This document shows positions 21,566-33,500 of a stretch of 64,000 bases of DNA, in pieces. A model generated the notes under the pieces. That model was given only the letters and a program-made list of their open reading frames with translations, had not been told where the DNA came from and ran no database searches. The translations under genes and the position numbers were made by a program. The stretch is from assembly GCA_037974965.1 (NCBI GenBank), contig JBBPFI010000019.1:82555-146554 (forward strand), written 5' to 3'. Each line of letters starts with the position of its first letter. Within the stretch, counting starts at the first letter, position 1. The DNA comes from Dacryopinax spathularia (Eukaryota > Basidiomycota > Dacrymycetes > Dacrymycetales > Dacrymycetaceae).

Positions 21566-24500
21566 TTAGAAAGTAAAGAGTTGACCTAACTCTAAAAAGG
21601 GTTGATCAGGATGTTGACTACCTATTCATCCTAAAGCAATAAAATTGAAAACAAAAAATCAAAATTGGAATTTTGCAATAGGTCTAAATTGATTTCCTCG
21701 TAATCGTGAAGTATCTAATAATGGCAAGGCTAATAAAATAAGCAAAGAACCAAACATAGCGATAACCCCTAATAATTTATTAGGAATAGATCTAAGAATG
21801 GCATAATAAGGCAAAAGATCAAATTTTTATTATTATTAAATTTAAAAATAATTTATAAAATTAAAAAAAAAAATACTAAAAGATGTATATTTTAAATAAA
21901 TTAACTAGTAGTCTCTTGAAAATTTCAATCTAAATTAAATTTTAAATTTAGACTTTTTTATTAAGTATATGGTAAATTCATCATTGTTTTTAAAATATAT
22001 CCTATTTTTTATCTCTATTTATTTTTTTTTATAACTCCTAAATAAAAATTTTATTATTCTGTTATTTTAAAATTATAAAAAAATTCTATATCCTCTTGAA
22101 AATTAAAAAATTAATATTATCTTTATTTTACAATAAAGCTTGGACTATCTATTTATCTTAAACGTTATAAAGATATTTCACATATAGTCTCTGAAAAAAA
22201 ATTACTTCTAAACTATTCCTTAAAAAAAACCACAGCAGCTGCTGCAGACCACGGCTACCCACGGATGCCCACGGAAAAAAAAAATAAAAAAAAATTTTTT
22301 TTATTTTTTTTTTTTACTACGGTAGAAAAAGGTTAAAATTAGAAATAAAATTCCTGCTGATTGTCCAAAAATAGGATATTTTAGCATATAGTGAAATTTA
22401 TTAAAATTTTAAAATTTAAATTTTATTAAGAATGGCATCTTATTAAGCACCATTCAGGAACAATAGATGCCGGTGTTGACATTGGATTTGCAGGTATATA
22501 GTTATCTGGATGCTATCAAATAAATAATTTTATTTAATTGGACTATATCTTCTAAATAATTTATTTAATAGATAATATTCTACGCTATGGGTAATTTAAT
22601 AAATTTAATATATACCATGCGTAAAAAAAAAAAAGAAATAAATAAATCTTCTAATAAACGAATTTATTTATTTAATCCTATATTTATGTATAAGTATAAA
22701 ATAATAGAAAAAAAATATCTTAAATTATTTTCAGATAGGACTACCGTATAAAAAAAAAGATAAGTGAGATAATTACTAATTTGTTAATAAGATATCTCTT
22801 ACCTGAGTTGAAGGGTAGCCAAAGGTAAAGGAAAGAAAATAAACAGAAGAAAAAAGAAAGTTTTTAAATTTTGACTTTATGGTTTATGATAAAATAACGA
22901 TAATATTTAATTTTAACTTTTATTGTTTCATTTTTTCATAAATAATAATCATTTTTTATATAATATAGAATTAGGACTTTGGTTTAAATAAGCCTTTAAT
23001 TCATTTTAATTCATGAAAATCTTGGATCAAGTATGTTCTATGTCTTTTTATTGTTTTAGGTGGAAAATTTCTAAAATATTCATATAATTTTAAATGTAAT
23101 AATTTAGAGTTAGCTTTTCAAATATAATAACCGTTTTGAGATTTATCAAAAAAGATTTGACCACTCTAGTATTTCAGGTAAATAACTCTAAATTTGTTTT
23201 ATATTTACTACTAATGCTGATTGTCAATTGATATCTATATAAATTATCATTTAATTTTTGTTCATAAATATTAATAGAACCATCAGCATCTAATAAACCA
23301 CTTAAATAAGCAGAATCAATAGTTGGTTTAATACTCTCTAATATTGGAATATTTTAAAGCTAAACAAGCTTTATGTAATTGTTTTAATCTTATATTATTT
23401 ATGATTAAATCCATTCAAACAATGAATAATTTTTATTATAGCTTGATTATTTTGAGTTCTATATCGTATAGCATTCACACCTGAACGAGGTTTAATATTT
23501 CCCCCAAATTTATTTTGTATAATACGTAAAACTTTTTCATCACAAATTGGTAATGTGATTTCATACCCAACATAATTTTCTTTTGTTACATAAATATAAC
23601 CATCCCCATCTGTTAATCCTGCAAATCACTCTTTAAAATTTAAAGAAATGATATTATTATGATTATCTGTTATTTCATCACTTGTCTTTGCTTCTAAATT
23701 AATTTCACAATCTTTTTTATTTATAATACTATTACTTAAAATTTTAGTATTAGTACTATAATTTTTATGAAAGATAGTTGATTTAATATATTCAGTCTTA
23801 GGAACTCCCCATAAAGAGAAAAATTATAAAAATGTCTTATATTTTGTGTGCGTATAGTCTCTGAAATTCCTACTGGTATATTAGTATTTTTACTTTTTAA
23901 GGCGTGATATTTTATGCTCATAATTAAAAGCCGAAACGCTTGAAAAGGTAACTTAATTATTTTTGTTAAATCCGACTTATTTAGTATAAATTTGAATCCG
24001 TGACATAAAAAAAAAAACGCATGATGATAAAAAGAATTATTATAATATACTTTGTGTTATCTGCTGATTATATATTTTATTTCAATATTTTACTAAATCG
24101 TGATTTAAATTTTTATTACTTAGAACGAATTCATTATTTAATAAATATAGACTCACACCCAAGAAAATAAGTTACAATAAAAGTTATTTTCGGTTATGGG
24201 ACTTATATAAATCGTTTATAAATTTAGTTTTGGAAATAAATTTTTATTAAGTAAAATCTTAATATATACTTCCAGCTTATAGCACAAATTGTTATAATAT
24301 AAAAAATATTTCATATTATAATAGGCCAAACAAGACCTAATGTATTAGGCATATAGAACACTACAAAACTTAATACCCAAAAAAATAATAGTATTGTTAC
24401 TAGATCATTGAACTAAGGCCGCGAACTATATAAGATCTTTCGGACTCGTCACCGAACGGTGCAGGAAACTTTCGTATTCACACCGCTCTCCACTAAATAC

Positions 24501-27500
24501 AAAAATCTAGTTATAGTTATTTATTCCTCTTTTGTTATATGATAAGAAGCTTTAGGTATTATTAAGGAATTATTATGATATTTCATATGACATTGTCTAC
24601 ATAAGGTATTTGTTTACGATTAGCTTTTACCATTAATGCATCTAAACCTTTAGTTTTAGGAGATAAATCTTTCATCATTCTTACATGATGCATTTCAACT
24701 CTATATTTACTATTACAAACTAAGCACTCTAATCTATCTAAAGTAGCTAAAGAATACCATCACTATAAGATATACTTGGTATATTGTTTTTATTTCACCC
24801 TTAAAATCTCACACATTCATTAATTTCACCATTAGATGCTTTTATTTGTTCCTTAATAGTGATATTACTTCCAAATTTTTTCACTACTTTAGCTCGACGT
24901 TTTTAAAGAGAGTTTATGAGCTATAGTTCTTAAACATGAGTCCCATATTATATAATAAAGTCAATTCATTAATATTCCTTTATTATGAGTAAAAGAATAA
25001 TAGTTTTCATATCCTCTAGTTATAGAATTATAATTGTGAAACAATTTGTCTAAGTGTTAATGGTGTTCAAGAAATTCTAGAGATACCTCCTATTATTTTT
25101 GGCTATCCCTTTTTCACTTAATTTCTTTTTTAATTAAATTTAAAGGTGCAGTTAACATTAATGCCAGTCTATTTCTTTGTAGAAAGCCATTTCTATGTAC
25201 TGAATAAGTACGATGAATAGCATGTCTGATATAAGTTCCCAAAAAATAATATTTTATCTTTATATGAATTAGTTATTTTTGTTTTAGTAGGTGAAATAGT
25301 TAAGCCAATACTACTACAGAATTTAGTGATTTTTTTCTAAAATGTCTTTCGTTTGGTTATAAGATCCGTTTATAGCAACAATTCAATCATCTGCATATCT
25401 AACGTATTCTAATCTTTGAGTTCTTGAATCATTAAGCTTAGCTGGAATATTTTTAGCTTCAATAAGTAATTTTCGTAAATCTTTACCACATATTCCTTCT
25501 TGTTTGGCTTTATTAATTTTATATTTATATGCCTCAATATTGTGAAGTTTTTAGATTTCGATTAGATGCTTTACTATCAAAAATTATTTTTAAGCTCCAG
25601 TATAAAAAGATCAAGTTGATGCATATAAATATTAGCTAAGATAGGACTTATAATAGAACCTTGAGGTGTTCCTATAATATTGGTTTCATGTGTTTTTAAA
25701 ATCAAAATATCCAGTATTTAAAGCTTTTCGAATTAATTGAGTAAATCTTTTATCTTTTATTTTGGATTCTAATATAATCATGAGTTTATCATGAGGAATG
25801 GTATCAAAGCAATTTTGTATGTCACCTTCAATTCATCAAGTAGTTCCTACAAATTTAGTAAAAATATGTCTTAAGGCAGTATTGACAACTTCGTAATGGC
25901 CTAAATCATGTGAATTATTAACAAATAACGGTTCAAATATAGCTTCTAGAATCAATCTAATTACTTCTTGTATTATCTTATCTCTAGGTTTTCCAACCCA
26001 CTAAATGTCTTGTGCCTCCTGAATTTTTTTTAATTTTAACAAGTTTTCCAGGAGTAAATTGGAAAGATTCATCCTTTAGATTGTCAATAATTTTCATTAT
26101 TTCATCTAATGACATACCATCTAGGTAGTTGGATTTATACAGGAGTCATAGAGCCAGGTTTAGATCTTAATTTTTGATAAGCAGCTAAATACATAGTAGG
26201 ATTTAACATAAACTGCTTATATAAGCTTCTATCTATAATTTTAGTACGGACTTTTTTTCACTATAATTACGTAGATCATCTAATTTGTTGAATACATTTT
26301 TTTCCACTTCCTGTGGCTGTATCAATATTTTTAGATTGTAATTTAGCTGGACCACTTCGCCTTCCCTCTACTTTCGTAGAAGCGTATCGTTTAAAAACAC
26401 TTTTTTGTGAATTTTGTGAATAAACACCGGCTACTAAAGGTCCTCTGTAGGCTTTCGCAATTAAGCTAGGAGTCCGCCCCCCTTAGCCCACCCACGGTAC
26501 GAATGTTTGTACAAACTGTAGTTTTAGGTTGACCACTCATTTCCCTTAATTATATAATTAATATAACTCAGTTCTTTTGTCTCCTTTGCAGAATCTTTAA
26601 AGCCTATTCTGCAACAATAGAACGATATCCCTACACAAACTGGATAACCCTCTTCACTTGAAGGTAATGGAAATTGATCTTTAAGCAGTAAAGCTTTAAC
26701 CATGACTACGTTGTCTTGAGTATCTTTACATATTTGCTTCTGCATTATATACTCTTTTTTCTGTACATGCTCTGTTCAGCAAGTGATTTCCCACATTACC
26801 TAAGTACAGTGACTTTATTTCATTGGAGAAGAAATAGATTTGTAAAATCATTACAAACATCGCCGCGTGGCGCAATTTAAAATGTGAAATAAGGATGAAA
26901 TGGTAATCTATCACTATTCCCTGAGAATCCTAAAGGATTTCCTGAACCATGTGTATGGATCGTCATTAAATGCAATATAGCTAAAACAGCTAAAATAAAA
27001 GGCAAGAGATAATGTAAAGAAAAAAATCTATTTAAAGTTGCATTATTTACACTGCATATTTATTGATAGTCACAATATTACAAAATTTTTACTAAATTAC
27101 AAATGCGTCTCATCACGTCTAATTTTAATCAAGCTTAAATCAAGTTTAAGTCGATGATAAACAAAAGAGGGAAAGACTGTATTTTACGACGTAAAAATAA
27201 AATAATATTCTCACTATACTCAAATCATTTCTTCATTGTTTGGATAATATCTTGATCTTTATTACTTAATTATAATAGAATTAATAATTAAAAAGGTATG
27301 TTAATCTTTTTATTATATCTATCAATTTTTCTTAAATTTTTTAATCATAATTGATATTGTAATTTCTTATAGCCTAACAATTTTTATAGGTGAAATTTTT
27401 AAAAATTTTATAACATTTTCTATATTTATAATACTGGTACATTTTAATTTAAAACAATTATTTTTATCAGGATATACTACAGGTGTAATAGATAGATAGT

Positions 27501-30500
27501 CTCGAATAGCCAATAATAAATGTTCTCCATATTTTTGACTAATTTCAAAGCTAGCTATTAAATAATCACTATTTGGTTTAATAGGATAAATACTAAAAGA
27601 ACCTTCTGCTTCTATGAAACCTACTAACCAAAAGGAAAAATAATAAGCATTTTTTATTTCTTCAATAATACTATTTAAAGGTATTGTACTTCTAGTATAA
27701 TTTGGTAAATCAGAATATCTTATAATATTAGATAATAAACTATTTTTAAATCTTAAATAATCATATTGTTTATTTGAAAACATAGGATATTTATCAAAAA
27801 TAGGTAACATTACTAATTTTAGATGATTTTTATTTCTTATTCTTAAAGATACCATTTCACTATGTTTTTTTTTCTGAAATAAATCTCACCTACTCCCAAT
27901 ATTTTTTTAATTTTATAAATTAATTGAGTATCTCTAACAGATAACTCTATTCCAATCTCATAAGATAAATATATACCTTTTTTGTTTATAGAAAAAAAAA
28001 CCATCACCTTCAAATAATCCTACTATATAAGCAAAAATAAGATCTCCTGTGTTTAATCTCTGAGAAGCTTCGAAAGTTGTTAAATTTCTTACCCCGGCTG
28101 ATTGGTCCCCTTGTCATTACAATTGTCACGTAAAAAAATATAAAATTTAAATTAATACGTATGTAATTTCTAACATTGAGGATATTTTAGCATCAAACAG
28201 GATTTTAAACAATATTTCAAAATATTGCGGTTCCATGTGTTTAAAACCTCCCCATACAACAAAATTTTTAATGATTTTTGACAAATCATGACATTACTTT
28301 TCAATAATGATAAGACTATGTTATTAACCTTAATAATAGGTTATAGAGTTATTATTTTTTTTTTTTATAAATTCTACCCTACGTCAGCAAATGTATAAAC
28401 TTTTAATTAGTCGTTGAACAAACATAAATAATTTATTGTTTGCTGCAAATTTTCTTAATATTGGAGATAATTTAAAAAAAGAATTTTTTGCAATTTACTC
28501 TATTAACTTATAATATGTACTATTTTAAGGAGCCTGTATATTATAGATCAATAAATTATGTTATTTATTATAACGTAAATTAGCATATCGTTTACTATTT
28601 TGTAAAGATAAGATTCAATTCTTATATTGAATAGCTTTAAGCCCAATTAAAGGATGATGTCCTGAAAAAGAAAAAAAATCTATCACTTTTTGAATATCTG
28701 TTTTAGAACTAACAGAAAATTGTTGATATTTAGAGTCTTGATAAATTTTTTCTATTTGTGTTAAATGTTAATTTAATAGCTTCAAAAAGCAAAATATGAA
28801 TGCGTTGTTTAAGTTGAAAACACCCTTCATTATTTTTTTTTATTAAAAAAGAACCTTCGGCTACAGTAAAACCTACTAATCAATCCTTAAAATAAGGTAA
28901 ATTTAAAATATATTGTGAGTTTTCAAATAAATATAAACTCGAATACGTTGTAAGAGAATATTTTGTATTACCTATCTCTTCGTATTTTTTAATGTTATTT
29001 TCTAATATATAAGTAGATAATTGAAATTGAGATCTTCTAGTTTCAGTTAAAAAATTTATATTATGAAAAATTAACAATGGAAATATTACTTCTTGTAATT
29101 CTGTACGATTAAATATTAATTTACAAGTAGGACTCTTAAGATTTTTGTATATATTTAATTTACCTAAATTAAAATTAGATTGTATATATTCTAGAGTAGC
29201 CATATCATTTAAGTGTAAAGATATAACTAATTTTATAGTTATAAACCCTTTTAAAGTTTTAGTTATTTGAATATACCCATCACCATCTATTAAAACCAAC
29301 TAAAAACCCTAAAAAGTTCACGGATATGTTAAGATATTCCTTTTTTATCTTTACTTAATATCGGTTTTTTTTTAGTAGCTTGTGGACTTATAATACCTAT
29401 TACAGGTAAAATTGTAAATTCAATTGAAGAAAAGATTGATTTAATTCTATAATTAATTTTGACTCAACAAAATCTTTACCCAACCAAGGTATTGCACTTA
29501 AAAGATTTGTAATAACGGTAGCACCCCATACATGGTTTTATCAAATTCTACATTACAATATAGTTAATATATCTATCTTTCTTTATTTTATATTAAAAAA
29601 AAAAATCTTTTTTTCTTTTATGTAAATATATATAAAACCTTTTTTGATTAGTAAGGATTTTGATTTGACTACTATTTTCATAGTTCATTAGAGTATACCT
29701 TAAATTTAATTCCTCACAGTAATTAAATTAACTATCGTCTACTCGTTGCTCTTTTACAATTAATTATCTACCATTAGTCTATGATAAAATATTATTGATT
29801 TAGATCCACGATTATCTCTTTCATTTTCATTCATTTTTTGAATTATTATCATACATGATTCATTAGATCATCCACTATTATGATATATAAATAGTTTGAT
29901 ATCAAAAATTTTAAGGTTTCTCTGGAATTTGATAGTTAGAGCCAATTAAGTATTTTCCTAAAACACAAATCAGCTCATTTGACCCATAGGTAAAACATAC
30001 AAACTTACTAATTATTTTTAACTTTTTATTATTATTTTTTATTAAATCTTATATTATACCTTCATTTCAATTATTAAAAATAGAAAGAAAGATCTTATAA
30101 AAAAAAAATGAAAGTCTAGATTTTAAAATTAAAAATAAAGAATTATTTAACAGATTCAAATAAAAATCTATTTTTATATAACTTACCAGTGTCTATTTTT
30201 TTTGATATAATAGAAGCAATATCTCTATTACCTATAACTATAGCTGCTTTATTATATGATTCAAAAGGAGAACCTTCTACTAATTTACCATTATCAAAGA
30301 CATTTACTTTGATTCCTTTTTTTAATTTTGAAGATTTTAATACTATATTAGATAATTGACGATAAGATAGTCCACTAGTAAGATCAAAAGGTGGGGGTGT
30401 CTCTGATAAAAAAGAAGTTATTTCATCTATATTTGGGATTATTCTTTCATTTTTGTTATTAATTGTTATATATGTTGAATAACGTTTATTATTAATATAA

Positions 30501-33500
30501 TTAGAAATAATGATTAGATAATTTCAACCTTTAGGTAAGGTATGATAACCTAAAGCTCTTATTTTTACCATATTCATCCAAAGTATAAAATCTACTTTTT
30601 TTCTCGTTTTAAATTCTAAAGAACTTAAAAAAGGTAAAATATAATTATACAATTGTAATATATTACTAATTGTTAAATTTAAAACAGAAGTATTTAAAGC
30701 TTTACCTGTTGCATTTGAAATACAAGGTGTTGGTTTAGTATTAAGAATATCTAATTTAGGACCAATTTCAGGATTATAAGGTAACTTATTTAAAAATGAA
30801 GCTATATCTTCTAAATATTTTAAATTTTTAGAATGTTGTTTAAACACAATCATAGGTAACATGTTTGATGAACATAAAGAACCATCTCCCTCCAAAAATC
30901 CTAATAACCTATAAGGTGTAAAGGATCGATAAGGTATTGAAGAAGTATTATGAACTTTTCTATTTTTATTCATTTTTGATTTTAAATTTAAAATAAATTG
31001 TTTATCTCGTAGGGACTCCATGTTACTTATATCTAAACCCTGTTCTTTATTATTTAAAGCAGTTTCTATAATGTAAGCTGCTGATTTTCAATCTTCAAAA
31101 TCATAATATTTAGTACTAGTAAAAAAAAAGGTATTAAATATTGGAATAATGATCTTAATAATATCTAATATAGTATGTATCTCAAATCTACAAGCATTTT
31201 CAGAATTTAACACTCTAACTATACCTACTTTTCTATTAACAAATTTACTTAATATATCTTGAATAAAATATAAAGTATTTAAATCATCAATATGTAATTT
31301 AATACGAAAAGTTAAATGAGCTGTATTAGTTATATAAAAATTAGATTCAGCCTCTGAAAATCCACTAAACCATTCCAAATTATTTTTATCTTCCTCACTT
31401 AAATATTCTAAATTTAAAGGTTCAATAAATTTTGTTATTTTTTTTTTATTTTGTACCAAAATAAAACTTGACATTTGTCAAATTGGTTCTAAATTATTAT
31501 ACTAACCTTTATTTGCTCTGGCTAAACCATTCTAATAAAAAAAAATACATTTTATTTTAAAGCTTTTTTTTAAAAAGGCCAAATATAAAAAATTTAAATT
31601 TACCGCGTGGCGAGTAAACAGAAACATAATAGAAAAAATAAAAATAAAGTAAAAAGTCAATAAAAAGTTAGAATTACTAAATATTAGTATCTTCTATTAG
31701 TTAATAAAAAAAAAAATTAACTTAAAGTTTCGACTGTGCATTAAGCAGCATTTCAGCTACCCATCAGTGATCCAGTCTGTAGCGATTATTTATGTAACCG
31801 ACGATCTATTAGTATTTTATAATTTAATCGTTTTCACTGACATTGCCAAATAAATAAAACGTATTATTTATTTTATATTCTTATTAAATGATAGATAAGG
31901 GCTAAAAAGAAAATAAAAAAAAAAATATTTTTTTTATTTTTTTTTTTTTATAAATTTTTTTAAGCCGCGTGCTACTAAAATAATAATTTAATAAAAATAT
32001 ACCATTCTTATCTTTTTTTCTCATAAAAATTACAAAAGATATTATATATCTATGGGACTATAATTTTAGTTTAAATTTAAATAATTAGCAAAATATTTAA
32101 TAAAAATTTAGATTTAATTTTATTGATATTAAAATATAATTTTATAAAATTCAAACTAAACTTCTTTTATTCTTCTACTATATATTTTTTAATTTTATCT
32201 TAAAAAAAAAATTATTTTAGGCTATAAATATAACCTAAAAACGCAGTAGCCATCATTAAAATAAAAATTATTACCCCTATTGAAAATGGTAAAGTTCTTG
32301 GTGATTTAAAACTTCCATAATATATATTTCTTCCTATGTGTAAATATACAAAGATGAAGAAAAAAGATGCTGTGTTGGCGTGAAAATATCGAACCATCCA
32401 TCCATTATTTACATCTCTCATAATCTAAAAAAAAAAAAAAAAGAAAAAATTAGTGTTTATATTTTTATATTATTTAGTTTAATATAATATTATATTATAT
32501 TAACTATTACCTGCCTTATTTATTTTATTTGTATCGATATATCTATATCTATAAACCATTCTGTTATTAGATTTCAAAGCAATAGCTTTTTGAGCTAAAC
32601 TATAATTTTCAAATTCTCTTATAAATTTATTAAAACGATATACAAAAACATTATTTAAATTACCTAATCTACGGGTTTAATAGAAAATTTTCGTGCTTCT
32701 GATTAATAAGGCAACAAAGGATCTAATAAACGCGACAATTTAAATAATGGTCTAATTTATCTATAATAAAATTTATATTATAAATAGAAAATTTTTATCT
32801 TGAGTATATGGCTTTATTTATATTTTTACTAATTAGAACTAAAAGTGATTTACCTTCTTTTGTTTCTTGCCCGGATAAAAAAAATATATTTTTTTTACGT
32901 CTAAACGAGATGTCCAAAGGATAATTTTCTTTAAGCCGTGGGTCGCCACGCGGGAAAAGGTATAAATAAGAAAGTATTTGAAATCGATATTTATAAGTAA
33001 ATTTTGAGTTTTTCTATTACAATATCATAATAATAAAACTCAATCAGGTTAAGTAAAAAAAAGTTCTTGCGCGTGACAATCTAAATTTAAACACAATAAT
33101 TTTTAATTTTAAGTATTCAAGTATTTTTAAATACTTCTTAGACTATTTCTTAATTTTATATAATAATTATAAAAAAAGTAAAAATTTATTTAATTAGTTT
33201 AATCTTTTATCTTTTACTAATTATAGTTTTAACATCATAAAAATTTTTTGCGTTTAGTCTTTGAGGAACTTTTTTTTATAAAAACTTTTTTAAAAAGTGT
33301 CCTGCTAATTGTCCTTTTAATATAAGAATTTTTTAGCATATAGCAAAATTTAAAGAACACATTAATACGAAAAAAATTTTAAATAATAAATTTCGTAGAG
33401 AGTTTAAATTTTATGTTCTACTGAGATAAATGCCAAATCAACATTTGGCGTATAATGCATTGCCAAAAATATTCCACTAATTATTTGAATTCCTAAACAT

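Noticed and set aside
31455-31495. LEPIWQMS before the cob intron 3 ORF looked like a diverged cob exon (PYGQMS)
   Set aside because: The true exon, LPMGQMS-L, lies at 29972-29996 with perfect phase and splice ends. The resemblance is in the endonuclease leader.
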